From an uncultured Porphyromonadaceae bacterium (GTDB lineage: Bacteria; Bacteroidota; Bacteroidia; Bacteroidales; Muribaculaceae): a stretch of 64,000 bases of DNA. The translations under genes were made by a program, and so were the position numbers. The notes below the pieces were generated by a model. It saw only the letters and a program-made list of their open reading frames with translations, did no database searches and had not been told where the DNA came from. Shown here in pieces: positions 46,290 through 54,634 of this stretch (positions are counted from its first letter, which is position 1; the number at the start of each line of letters is the position of its first letter). The stretch is from contig URSD01000008.1 of NCBI GenBank assembly GCA_900550395.1, positions 9,617 to 73,616 of the forward strand. The letters are read 5' to 3'.

Positions 46290-47861
46290 ATGATGAAAAA
46301 ACTACTCTTAACGGCCGCTTTCGCGGTCCTCGCCGCCGGCGCCGCATCCGCCGCCGTCACCATCGGCGAAACCTCCTATAACACTATTGGCGATGCTGTC
46401 AAGGCTGCAAAAGCAGGTGATGTAATTAAATTTGACGGTACTCAAGAAGTAAATGACCGTCTGACAATTGGCGTAGATCTCACCATCGAAGGTAGTGCAG
46501 ATGCCACCATCAAGATGACAAATGCCGGCAAAGCCCTTCTTCTTGTAAACAACAGCGCAAATGCTACTGTAAACAATGTCATCTTCGATGGCAACGACCT
46601 TACTCTCACCAACAACAAGCCAGTTGAAATAGCTAACGCTGCTGCATCGGCAACATTCACCAACTGCACATTCAAGAACTTCAATGCTCAGCGAGTTATC
46701 TTTACACAGAAAAAGACAACACTCACGGGCGTAAAGATGGAAAATTGCACCATTACAGCGAACAGCAACGGTGGCTACTGGGCTGAGGTATTTGTCGGTT
46801 CGGGCAATAACAACGTAACTATTGCGGGAGAATCAAGCTACACCCTGATGCTTGAGAAGAACAACGCCGTTACAGCAGGCGAGGCTCTCTCCGGCAATAT
46901 CGAAATTATTCCCGTCTACACTGCCGGCGCAACTCTCGTGAAGGGTTGCACTGATACAAGCATCTTCTCGCTGCCCGAAGGTGCTCCCGAAGGATACAAA
47001 CTGGCCGCCGAAGGTGGCAACATCGTTCTCGCATTTGAGAAAATGGTCGTAAAGAACGAGACGACCGGCGTGGAATACTCTTCACTGATGGCCGCTTATA
47101 ATGCAGCCGAAGACAATCAGACGCTTGTTGTGCTTGAAGACGTAACTCTTGGCGACCGTATTCTCAACGCAAAAAGGAATCTCGTAATCAAAGGTCTGAC
47201 ACCCGAAGTTAAGATAACGAAGACATTCACCGGAAAGCTTTTCTTCTGCGCCGACAAGGGCAATCTTACACTTCAGGATCTTGTCCTTGATTGCGACAAC
47301 AAGGCGACCTCAACACCTGAGCTGGAAGTCAATGTAACAAACTTCTATATTACAAATGTTAAGATTATCAATTCCGTTTCATCGAATTGCCTCCTCAATA
47401 TTAAGTCCGGTAATAAAAACGGCATTCTCAACGGTTTCACACAGGAGAATTGCACAGGCGGAATCAATGTATCGGGTGTCCTTCAGATGCAGGGCAACAA
47501 CAACGTTCCTGTCACCGTTGCTGATGGCGGAAGTATAAAGGTTATTGGCGAACTCACCAACGAACAGCCCATTGAGATTACACTTCCCGCAACCGCAAAA
47601 GCAGATGACTTAGCAATCAGCGGAACCACTGCTTACAGAAAATTCCACCTTACTAACGAGGGCCTCTATCTCGTACCCGACGCAAATGGCGAGAATCTTA
47701 TTCTCAGCGTGAACAAGCCCACCGGCATCGAAGACATCACCGTCGACGAGAACGCTCCCGTAGAGTACTTCAACCTCCAGGGCGTACGTGTAGCCAACCC
47801 CGAAAACGGCCTTTATATCCGTCGTCAGGGCGGCAAGGCCACCAAGGTGTACGTCAAGTAA
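46290..47861 (+). CDS. Secreted parallel beta-helix-like protein with T9SS-type C-terminal tail
   Basis: 523 aa. Signal peptide MMKKLLLTAAFAVLAAGAAS; a first helix-like solenoid (about 22-230: NTIGDAVKAAKAGDVIKFDG, NVIFDGNDLTLTNNK), a second copy of the same plan (about 255-470: VEYSSLMAAYNAAEDNQTLV, LTLQDLVLDCDN), and a tail PVEYFNLQGVRVANPENGLY ending in TKVYVK. That tail matches the type IX secretion / sorting-domain pattern seen in Prevotella and Muribaculaceae. No catalytic motif is recognised. The middle of the gene is clearly more AT-rich than the PUL genes around it, suggesting a different history. Confidence 0.7.
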   Translation: MMKKLLLTAAFAVLAAGAASAAVTIGETSYNTIGDAVKAAKAGDVIKFDGTQEVNDRLTIGVDLTIEGSADATIKMTNAGKALLLVNNSANATVNNVIFDGNDLTLTNNKPVEIANAAASATFTNCTFKNFNAQRVIFTQKKTTLTGVKMENCTITANSNGGYWAEVFVGSGNNNVTIAGESSYTLMLEKNNAVTAGEALSGNIEIIPVYTAGATLVKGCTDTSIFSLPEGAPEGYKLAAEGGNIVLAFEKMVVKNETTGVEYSSLMAAYNAAEDNQTLVVLEDVTLGDRILNAKRNLVIKGLTPEVKITKTFTGKLFFCADKGNLTLQDLVLDCDNKATSTPELEVNVTNFYITNVKIINSVSSNCLLNIKSGNKNGILNGFTQENCTGGINVSGVLQMQGNNNVPVTVADGGSIKVIGELTNEQPIEITLPATAKADDLAISGTTAYRKFHLTNEGLYLVPDANGENLILSVNKPTGIEDITVDENAPVEYFNLQGVRVANPENGLYIRRQGGKATKVYVK

Positions 47862-47898
47862 GCACCTCCCTTCTCATAGAAAGATAGTATAGACAACG

Positions 47899-47935
47899 AG
47901 GCGCAGAGGATTCCCCATCCCCTGCGCCTTCTTAT
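47899..47935 (+). terminator. Terminator at the end of the PUL
   Basis: AGGCGCAG/CTGCGCCT with inner GGAT/ATCC, followed by TCTTATT. Confidence 0.8.
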
Positions 47936-47989
47936 TCCCCTGTCCTCCACTTTGTACGGCTCGATGCACACGGGGTCGTCGTATGCACC

Positions 47990-48232
47990 GGCGCCATAGA
48001 CTTATTTGTATGGCCGGAGGCCATGGATTTTGTTAACCGCGGGCACTTGTGCCCGTGGCCCGAGCCTCCCTCACGCGTTCAGCCCCGGAGGCGGCTGCAT
48101 TTACATGCATTCTGATAGATGTGTTGTTCAGCCGCCTCCGGGGCTGCTCCTATTTTTATCCCATCACCACGGGCGCAAGCGCCCGCGGCTAACAAAATCC
48201 ATGGCCTCCGGCCATATCCCTATGCTGGCGCC
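47990..48232. mobile_element. Transposase-less palindromic element (REPIN/MITE-like)
   Basis: A 243-bp near-palindrome bounded by GGCGCC. Each arm carries three smaller palindromes: GGCCGGAGGCC (48012-48022), GCGGGC..GCCCG (about 48039-48056) and CAGCCCCGGAGGCGGCTG (48080-48097), with mirror images at 48129-48146, about 48168-48187 and about 48203-48214. A 31-nt centre (48098-48128) replaces the gene. The arms match those of the neighbouring transposase unit, so it is its non-autonomous derivative. No coding capacity. Confidence 0.8.
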
Positions 48233-48334
48233 ATTCTCTCAGGATAGACGTCCTTTTTAGACCATGACGCCTTAGATTGTTCCCCGGCCAGCCGCTTTAT
48301 TTGTTCGGCTCGATCTCCGTTCCGGCGCATGCGC

Positions 48335-49037
48335 CGGCGCCATGGACTTATTTGTATGGCCGGAGGCCATAGATCTTGTTAACCGCGGGCGCTTGCGCCC
48401 GTGGCAGGAGCCATCCAAACACATTCAGCCCCGGAGGCGGCTGAAATTTCTGCTTGTGTTTCGATATAAATTGGTAACTTTGCACCATGAGCAAAACAAA
48501 ATCTCTTCATCACATCGTCTTTGCTACCAAACAGAGAGAGATGACAATTACGGAGGCAGACAAAAAGGAGTTGTATGCTTACATATTAGGCATCATCCGG
48601 AACCTCAAATGCTATCTTATCCGAATAAACGGCATGCCGGACCATATTCATTTGCTCGTAGATGTAAACCCTACTGTGGCAATTGCCGATTTGGTAAAAC
48701 AAATCAAACAATCAAGCAGTTACTGGATGAAATCAAGCGGTAAATTTCCTAAATTCCGCTGCTGGGGAGAGGGTTATTATGCCTTTTCAATAGCCGTTTC
48801 AGAGTTAGACAAGGTGAAGGCATATATTATCAATCAGGAAGCGCATCATGCAGGTAACAATCTGGTTGATGAGATGAAGTTCTTGGCCGATAAATACATG
48901 GTGGCATGGCACCCCAATGATTGGGAGTAGATGCAGCCGCCTCCTGGGCTGTTCCTATTTTTATCCCATCACCACGGGCGCAAGCGCCCGCGGCTAACAA
49001 TATCCATGGCCTCCGGCCATAAAGCTGTGCTGGTGCT
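48335..49037 (+). mobile_element. RAYT transposase unit with nested-palindrome arms
   Basis: The left arm (48335-48443) has GGCCGGAGGCC, CGGGCGCTTGCGCCCG and CAGCCCCGGAGGCGGCTG; the right arm (48934-49037) has the same set inverted. The transposase gene fills the centre. This is the layout of REP-associated tyrosine transposases with their REP sequences; no long direct target duplication is seen, as expected for HUH single-strand transposition. Confidence 0.8.
48487..48930 (+). CDS. REP-associated tyrosine transposase (IS200/Y1 HUH family)
   Basis: 147 aa, the usual size of TnpA-REP/IS200 proteins. The HUH motif is MPDHIHLLV (His53, His55) and the candidate nucleophile is Tyr113 in KAYIINQEAHH, with Gln117. 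The protein should nick single-stranded REP hairpins on either side. A TAACTTTG-like -7 element (about 48473-48482, GGTAACTTTGCAC) precedes the ATG, leaving almost no leader. Base composition is lower in GC than the arms. The stop is 3 bp before the right arm. Confidence 0.88.
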   Translation: MSKTKSLHHIVFATKQREMTITEADKKELYAYILGIIRNLKCYLIRINGMPDHIHLLVDVNPTVAIADLVKQIKQSSSYWMKSSGKFPKFRCWGEGYYAFSIAVSELDKVKAYIINQEAHHAGNNLVDEMKFLADKYMVAWHPNDWE

Positions 49038-49101
49038 TTTTCCCCGAGAAAGTATTTTTGATATTTCCGTATTTTTCGCCCATTGCTATTCAAAAAATAT
49101 G

Positions 49102-49109
49102 TAACTTTG
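49102..49109 (+). promoter_or_regulatory. -7 element of the lipoprotein gene
   Basis: TAACTTTG, 20 bp before the ATG; no clear -33 box. Confidence 0.5.
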
Positions 49110-49128
49110 TACAAACCAATCGGCAAAA

Positions 49129-50106
49129 ATGACAAAACTATACAAAATACTTCCGGTACTGATTATGCTCGTGCTCCTTCTCGCATCGTGCGGCGCGGAG
49201 AAGCATCCCGAGCAGCCGTGGAAAGGATATTGGTATGCCGTCACTTCCAATCCGGGTGGCGATGGCGGCAACAAACTCTATGTGCGCCTTGATTTTTATG
49301 ACTCGACGGTGTGTGCCGACGGCTATGAGAATGTGCTCGGCGTGCTCACTATGACTAAGGACAGGTCGGTGTACACGCCTGTGGCGGCCGACCTTATAAC
49401 CTCCGTCGACATACAGAGCCCCAAGGAGGCGCGCATCAACTACATCCAGCAGGTCACGGGGCAATTGCGCTCCGGCACGCTTAAACGCGCCGACGACGGC
49501 TCGCTTACTTTTGTGGATGGCGAGATGCTCCGCGCGGGCAAGCCCGGAATGAAGGACAGCCCCGAGGGTGTGTACGATGTGGACCCGGCTACTCTGGTTT
49601 TCAACAAAATCAGCGACAAGCCCAACTATAAGGAGATACCGACCTACGAGCTGGTGATGACGTTGCCCGACCGTAGCTATTATCTGCATGCCCTGATGAC
49701 CGAGACGGAGGCACCTCCCTTCGGCGACGTGCAGTTGCGCTGCTATTTCCCCGATACAGACCGTGACATCAATATTACGAATGAGGTGGGCGATTCGCCA
49801 CTGAATTCGCGCTTCCACGCCACTATCGTGGACTGCTGGCCGTTGCCCGGCGAGCCGGGATTGGGACTTATCATATGGTCCGGCGGCGAAGATATGCAGG
49901 AACTTACGCTATATCGCGTCAATGACCGTAATACATTCGAGGCTGTGGACTATGTGGTGGGACGTCGGCCCGACCGCTATCTCGGAGAGCAGATGCCCGA
50001 CTCGGCGGCCATATGCTCGGTGGTGCGCGAGGGACGCCTCGTAAAAGTGCGCGACCCGCTGCGCCAGGAGACGCGCGTCTACGACCTGGCCGGCAACCGC
50101 CGTTAG
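49129..50106 (+). CDS. Hypothetical lipoprotein
   Basis: 325 aa; lipobox LLASCGAE after MTKLYKILPVLIMLVL. The mature part is beta-rich (KGYWYAVTSNPGGDGGNKLY, EIPTYELVMTLPDRSYYLHA, YDLAGNRR end) and matches nothing I recognise. The stop codon TAG lies in the left arm of a 33-bp inverted repeat, and the gene is convergent with sdaA. Confidence 0.7.
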   Translation: MTKLYKILPVLIMLVLLLASCGAEKHPEQPWKGYWYAVTSNPGGDGGNKLYVRLDFYDSTVCADGYENVLGVLTMTKDRSVYTPVAADLITSVDIQSPKEARINYIQQVTGQLRSGTLKRADDGSLTFVDGEMLRAGKPGMKDSPEGVYDVDPATLVFNKISDKPNYKEIPTYELVMTLPDRSYYLHALMTETEAPPFGDVQLRCYFPDTDRDINITNEVGDSPLNSRFHATIVDCWPLPGEPGLGLIIWSGGEDMQELTLYRVNDRNTFEAVDYVVGRRPDRYLGEQMPDSAAICSVVREGRLVKVRDPLRQETRVYDLAGNRR

Positions 50107-50223
50107 TTTATAGTTGATAGTTTATAGGTAAGAGGGAGGGCGGCCGCAGGCCGCCCTCAGATATATACCAAGCCGCCACTATGTGGCGACCCCTCTTACC
50201 TATAAACTATCAACTATAAACTA
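50104..50223. repeat. 33-bp perfect inverted repeat across two convergent stops
   Basis: 50104-50136 is fully complementary to 50191-50223 (arm starting TAGTTTATAGTTGATAGTTT). The 54-nt centre holds two further hairpins: GGGCGGCC..GGCCGCCC (50138-50156) and GCCGCCA..TGGCGAC (about 50173-50189), so a three-way cruciform is possible. The TAG stops of both flanking genes lie in the outer arm ends. It may serve as a bidirectional terminator. Related single arms occur at 3990-4027, 4471-4493 and 58631-58665. Confidence 0.85.
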
Positions 50224-51423
50224 CTTGATTACAGCCAGCCCTCCCTGAGCCGTCTCCTTGTAGAGCGAGGGAATGTCGTGGCCGGTCTGCTTCATAACCT
50301 CGACGATGCGGTCGAAGCTTACCGAATGGCGCCCGTCGCTGTAGGCCGCGTAGAGGTTGGCGTCGAGAGCGCGGGCGGCCGCGTAGGCGTTGCGCTCTAT
50401 GCAGGGTATCTGCACGAGGCCGCACACGGGGTCGCACGTGAGGCCGAGATGATGCTCCAGGCCCATCTCGGCCGAATATTCTATCTGCGCCACGGTGCCA
50501 CCGAAGAGCTGCGACGCGGCTGCGGCGGCCATGGCGCATGCGACGCCCACCTCGCCCTGACATCCCACCTCGGCGCCGCTGACGCTGGCGTTGTGTTTCA
50601 CCACGTTGCCGAAGAGGCCGGCCGTAGCCAGCGCGCGCAGGATGCGTTGCTCGCTGAAGCCCTTGGAGTGGTGCAGATGGTAGAGCACGGCAGGCAGCAC
50701 GCCGCACGAGCCGCACGTGGGCGCCGTGACTATGCGTCCGCCCGCGGCGTTCTCCTCGCTCACGGCCAGGGCGTAGGCGTACACCAGCCCGCGGCTGCGC
50801 AGGCTCTGGCTGTAGCCTGCGGCGTGGACATAGTAACTGACGGCCTTACGGCGCACTCCGAGGCCTCCGGGCAGCACGCCCTCAGCTTCGATGCCGCGTT
50901 CCACGGCCTCCTTCATCACCGTCCATACCTCGTGCAGGTAGTCCCAGATGCCGGCGTCTTCGTACATGTCGACGTATTCCCAGTAGCTGCGGCCGCTTTC
51001 CTCGCACCAGCGGAGTATGTCCTGAATCTTCGTCAGGGGATAAATGCTGCGTCCGGGCGAGCGTGTCTCGCCTTCCTCCACGATGTCGCCGCCGCCTATG
51101 CTGAAGTAGGTGCGCATGGCGCTCACGTTGCCCTCGGCGTCGAGCGCCCGGAAGGTCATGCCGTTGGTGTGGAACGGCAGCACGATGTCGGGCGCCCACA
51201 GTATTTCGGTCGGAGCCACGCGCGAGAGGACATCGCTTACGGCCACGTCGGTGAGGTGGCCGCGGCCCGTGGCGGCGAGGCTGCCGTAGAGCTTGACCTC
51301 GAAGCGGGCGGGCACGCCGACGCCGAGCAATCCGATGAATCGCTCGGCGGCTTTGCGCGGGCCCATGGTATGGGAGCTGCTGGGCCCTTGTCCTATCTTG
51401 TAGAGCTGCTTTATTGACTCCAT
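50221..51423 (-). CDS. sdaA: L-serine ammonia-lyase (single-chain, 4Fe-4S)
   Basis: Deaminates L-serine to pyruvate. 400 aa with the beta-domain first (GPSSSHTMGPRKAAERF, LYGSLAATGRGHLTD) and the catalytic alpha-domain (GIEAEGVLPGGLGVRRKAVS, TAPTCGSCGVLPAVLY, CQGEVGVACAMAAAA, LGLTCDPVCGLVQIPCIERN). The Cys of SCG, CDPVC and PC include the cluster ligands. The ATG overlaps the porin stop as TGATG, so it is translated from the porin mRNA. Confidence 0.95.
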   Translation of the reverse strand: MESIKQLYKIGQGPSSSHTMGPRKAAERFIGLLGVGVPARFEVKLYGSLAATGRGHLTDVAVSDVLSRVAPTEILWAPDIVLPFHTNGMTFRALDAEGNVSAMRTYFSIGGGDIVEEGETRSPGRSIYPLTKIQDILRWCEESGRSYWEYVDMYEDAGIWDYLHEVWTVMKEAVERGIEAEGVLPGGLGVRRKAVSYYVHAAGYSQSLRSRGLVYAYALAVSEENAAGGRIVTAPTCGSCGVLPAVLYHLHHSKGFSEQRILRALATAGLFGNVVKHNASVSGAEVGCQGEVGVACAMAAAAASQLFGGTVAQIEYSAEMGLEHHLGLTCDPVCGLVQIPCIERNAYAAARALDANLYAAYSDGRHSVSFDRIVEVMKQTGHDIPSLYKETAQGGLAVIK

Positions 51424-53054
51424 CAGAACTTGAAGCCTGTGGAAAGCACTAAGCTGCTGTTGCTGTCGTTGATGTGGCCCGTGGGCGCGGTGTAGCCGTC
51501 GAAGTTGGTGAAGGCGTGGTATTCGCCGTCACGCTTGCGGTACACATAGGCGGCATCGATGTACCACTGCTGGTAGCGGTAGCCGAGGCCTACGCTGAAC
51601 TGGTTGACGGTCTTGTTGAACGTATAGGAGGGGTCGCAGCCCGTGGTATAGATGGGCAGGTCGCCGTCGGCTGCCTCGCTCTTGACGGCGGAGCTTTGCC
51701 AGGCGTAGCCGGCGCGTACGCTGAACTGCGGCGTTACGCGGTACTCGACGCCGAGGCGCAGTGCGTTGGCGGCCTGGAAGTAGTCCTTGATGTCCTGATT
51801 GAAAGCTGTGGCCTCAACGAAGTCGTTGCCGTAGTATCCGGCCTGATGCTTTATCTTCATGTCGGGGTAGGCTATGCGCTCGTAGTCGGCGCTGATGATG
51901 GCCTGGCCTCCGAGCACGGCTGCGATGCCGATGTTGATGTGCCAGGGGGAGGTGAGGCGCGAGTCGTAGGCGTCGCCGGGGTTATTCTCGTCGCCGGTGT
52001 ATTCCGTGCCTTTCAGGGGATTGTCTTCGCTCAGGGCCGCGTTGGGGTCGGTGTATCTGTAGTTGACGTCGGAGTAGACGCTGTGCTGCAGGCGCCACCA
52101 TGTGGGCGTCTTGACCGAGAGGCCGAGGCGCAGCTCGTTGATGGGCTTGAATATGAGGCCTACGTTGAAGTTCCATCCGGTGCCGCTGATGCTCTGGCCG
52201 TTGTAGAGGTCGAAGCCGCCGTCGCCGGTAGTCATGCGTCCGGAGGCAGTGGCGATGTAGGCGTTGCCGAGACTCTCGTCGTAGACCACGCTGCGGTCGT
52301 AGCTCAGGTCGGTGATGCCGATGTTGACACCCCAGCTGACTACGTCGCTGACGTTGCCGCCGAAACTGAAGTTGTATTCGTCGATATATCCTCGCTCATG
52401 GGCTGTGTAGTAGGCATCGCCCTGCGTCCCCTGCTGGTAGAGACCGGCGTAGCGGTCGCCCTGTGCGTTGATGGGGTTGATCATGTAGCTGTTGTAGGCG
52501 AGGATGCTGAGCCAGTCGTTGTAGAGGCCTGTGGTTGGCGCCGGGTCGAAGTATGGATTATAGTTGTCGCCGAAGTCCATGTCCTTGTAGTAGACTCCGT
52601 TGGCGGTAGTATATGATGCTATGTAGTTGCTCAGCGAGGTATCAAGGGTGGGATTGTAGCCGTTAGTGATGCGGTTGAAGCTTGCCTTGCGGTTGTAGCT
52701 GGCTCCCCAGGCGAAGGTGCGCAGGGCGCCGTCGAGGCGCACCACGCCCACGTAGCCGAAGTTGTTGCAGAAGGCCTTGGTCTGCTTCTCCGTGCCGTTG
52801 GTCGATTCGTAGTTGCGGAAGTTGATGTCGAGGGTGGCTCCGATTTCGCTGCTGCGGTAGACGCCCAGCGCTGCCGGGTTCTGCCCCACTGCCGAGAGGT
52901 CGCCGCCCAGGGCGGTGAAAGCTCCGCCCATGCCGAGGAAGCGCGCGGTGCCGCGCAGCTCGGTCTGCGTCAGGTTGTAGGCGTCGACGGCGCTCTGTGC
53001 CAGCATTGCCGCCGGCAGGGCGAGGGCTATGGCGGGAACGAGTATTTTCTTCAT
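51423..53054 (-). CDS. OmpP1/FadL-family outer membrane transporter
   Basis: 543 aa with a signal peptide (AAMLAQSA) and the conserved opening AYNLTQTELRGTARFLGMGG AFTALGGDLSAVGQNPA, diagnostic of the FadL-like barrels of Bacteroidetes. Alternating beta strands run to the C-terminal SLVLSTGFKF with terminal Phe. Such proteins pass hydrophobic substrates across the outer membrane. Coupled to sdaA, an arrangement whose logic is unclear. Confidence 0.85.
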   Translation of the reverse strand: MKKILVPAIALALPAAMLAQSAVDAYNLTQTELRGTARFLGMGGAFTALGGDLSAVGQNPAALGVYRSSEIGATLDINFRNYESTNGTEKQTKAFCNNFGYVGVVRLDGALRTFAWGASYNRKASFNRITNGYNPTLDTSLSNYIASYTTANGVYYKDMDFGDNYNPYFDPAPTTGLYNDWLSILAYNSYMINPINAQGDRYAGLYQQGTQGDAYYTAHERGYIDEYNFSFGGNVSDVVSWGVNIGITDLSYDRSVVYDESLGNAYIATASGRMTTGDGGFDLYNGQSISGTGWNFNVGLIFKPINELRLGLSVKTPTWWRLQHSVYSDVNYRYTDPNAALSEDNPLKGTEYTGDENNPGDAYDSRLTSPWHINIGIAAVLGGQAIISADYERIAYPDMKIKHQAGYYGNDFVEATAFNQDIKDYFQAANALRLGVEYRVTPQFSVRAGYAWQSSAVKSEAADGDLPIYTTGCDPSYTFNKTVNQFSVGLGYRYQQWYIDAAYVYRKRDGEYHAFTNFDGYTAPTGHINDSNSSLVLSTGFKF

Positions 53055-53095
53055 AGCAAAATAGTTGTGTTCGTTTGGTTATGCTAAGATGTAAA

Positions 53096-53128
53096 CGATT
53101 TTCCGGGCATGATTGTTCCGGAAAATCG
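53096..53128 (-). terminator. Hairpin after the Trp/Gly-rich gene
   Basis: CGATTTTCCGG and CCGGAAAATCG form a perfect 11-bp stem. It lies 25 bp past the stop at 53153 on the minus strand. Confidence 0.65.
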
Positions 53129-53152
53129 TGTGTAAGTCAGCAGGTGTCGCTA

Positions 53153-54388
53153 TCAGTGGCGTCCGCGGCTTCCTCCGCCGCCTCCGCTATGGCCACCTCC
53201 GCTATAGCCTCCGCCGCTGTGACCGCCTCCGTAGCTGCTGCGGCCGCTGTTGAAGCTGCCCGAGCTGCGTGTCGGCGACGAGTTGCGGCTGCTGTTGTAG
53301 CTGCCTGAGCTGCGGGTGGACGAGGAGCTGCGGTTGCTGTTGTAGATGCTGCGGTCGGCCGAGGCGTTGCGTGCGCTGTTGATGCTGCGTGAGCCGGAGA
53401 CGCGCCGCGTCGACTGTATGTCGCGCGACCCGACGGATGCGCGGCGGTCGCCGAGTACTGTGCCGGGACGGGCCGAGCCGTAGCGTCCGCGTCCTGTGCT
53501 TGTGGTGATGCCGCCTATACCGGTGTTTCCGGGACGTGTGCCGGCTCCGGGACGGTAGATGCCGGTGCTGCCGCTGCCGGGACGTGCTGCCGAGGCGTGG
53601 CTGCCGTTATAGCCGGGACGTCGGCCTGTGGTAGTAGCCATGCCTGAGCCGGCTGTGGGACGTCGGCCGGTGTGCGAGCCGGGGCTCGACGGACGCCAGG
53701 CGTGGTTGCCCCTTCCGGGACGGTGGCCGGGAGGCGGCAGTGCGGGTCCCCATCCCCTGGAGGGTCCCCAGCCCCACGACGGGCCCCATGCGCCGGCCCA
53801 GCCCCAGTAGGGGTCGTACCATCCGCCCCATCCCCAGTTCCAGCTCCAGCTCCATGAGGGTCCCCAGCCATAGCTGTAGGGCGACCAGAAGGGAGAGTAC
53901 CAGGCGTTATAGCGCCAGCTCCAGGACGGCCCCCACCAGTCCCAGGGGTCGATGTTGATTACGTTCACGTTGATGGTCGTGGGCTGCTCTGTGGCGTAGT
54001 AGTATTCTTCCAGCTCCTCGTCGCCGCTGCCGCTGACGATTTCGGGATTGTGGAAGCGCTCAATGCGGCGCGTGTAGGTGAAGTCGGCGTCGTCGTTGGC
54101 CGCGGCGAGGGTGTCGCTTGCGGCAGGAGTGTGCCGGTTGTATGCGTCTACGTCCATGTCGAGGCCTGCGCCGGGTGCCGGAGTGTAGGTGTCGGCGGCG
54201 GGATAGTCGGCGCTTTGGCCGGCGTTGCCGGTAATGTAGGCGGGTTTGGTCTTCTGCACCGGCTTAGGCGTGGCTTTGCGGGCCTTGTCGGCGTTGTAGT
54301 ATATGTCGTCCTCATAGTCCTGCGCGGCGACGGGGAGTGCCAGCGCGGCCATGCCGACGAGCAGAGGGAATAAATGTCGCATTTTCAT
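53153..54388 (-). CDS. Exported Trp/Gly/Ser-rich low-complexity protein
   Basis: 411 aa. Signal peptide (LALPVAAQ), a moderately conserved first third (DYEDDIYYNADKARKATPKP, DFTYTRRIERFHNPEIVSGS, TTINVNVINIDPWDWWGPSW), then a block with about 25 Trp in 75 residues (WNWGWGGWYDPYWGWAGAWG), and a long Arg/Ser/Gly tail with RSSGSYNSSRNSSPTRSSGS-type repeats ending in GGHSGGGYSGGGHSGGGGGS. Related proteins occur in Bacteroidales but have no known function; surface or matrix association is a guess. A TAGTTTTG -7 element lies upstream in the repeat at 54485-54542. Confidence 0.75.
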   Translation of the reverse strand: MKMRHLFPLLVGMAALALPVAAQDYEDDIYYNADKARKATPKPVQKTKPAYITGNAGQSADYPAADTYTPAPGAGLDMDVDAYNRHTPAASDTLAAANDDADFTYTRRIERFHNPEIVSGSGDEELEEYYYATEQPTTINVNVINIDPWDWWGPSWSWRYNAWYSPFWSPYSYGWGPSWSWSWNWGWGGWYDPYWGWAGAWGPSWGWGPSRGWGPALPPPGHRPGRGNHAWRPSSPGSHTGRRPTAGSGMATTTGRRPGYNGSHASAARPGSGSTGIYRPGAGTRPGNTGIGGITTSTGRGRYGSARPGTVLGDRRASVGSRDIQSTRRVSGSRSINSARNASADRSIYNSNRSSSSTRSSGSYNSSRNSSPTRSSGSFNSGRSSYGGGHSGGGYSGGGHSGGGGGSRGRH

Positions 54389-54484
54389 AGCAGTGGCAAT
54401 GTGTTTTTGTTGTTGAAAGAGAGAATGTTTTAGAATTAGACGCCTGCGGCGCGGGAAAGTTTAAACCGCAAGGGTGTATTCTCT

Positions 54485-54542
54485 GCAAAACTACATAAAA
54501 AAACGCAGGCTTCCAAGCGCCTGCGCCATTTTAGCAGTTTTT
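54485..54542 (-). repeat. Terminator-promoter module, copy 1
   Basis: About 58 bp, nearly identical to 54927-54984. On the minus strand it is a hairpin with a CGCAGGC/GCCTGCG stem, then a T-run, then TAGTTTTG-like -7 sequence. It would end the MNT/HEPN transcript and start the Trp/Gly-rich gene. Confidence 0.75.
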
Positions 54543-54544
54543 AG

Positions 54545-54634
54545 CTAAATCTTTGGCGGATTGCGACAATTCGCGTCTTCTATCTGAGCCAAAGTGTCCT
54601 TTATTATTTCTTTATCGGAGGATGTATACGGCAT
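54545..54634 (-). pseudogene. Truncated HEPN (DUF86) toxin partner
   Basis: An ATG at 54634, inside the 3' end of the MNT gene in another frame, opens 29 codons: MPYTSSDKEIIKDTLAQIED, then ANCRNPPKI and TAG (54545). The DKE-I-I-KD-x-L-xQIEDA stretch is the first helix of DUF86 HEPN ribonucleases, which normally have about 110-120 residues and an R-x4-H site. Everything after that helix is gone, the frame running into the repeat copy. The overlap with the MNT gene is the normal MNT-HEPN arrangement. Confidence 0.65.

Noticed and set aside
48342..48743. 133-codon frame overlapping the transposase
   Set aside because: Reads through the arm in the wrong frame; the HUH protein lies in the other frame with its own -7 element.
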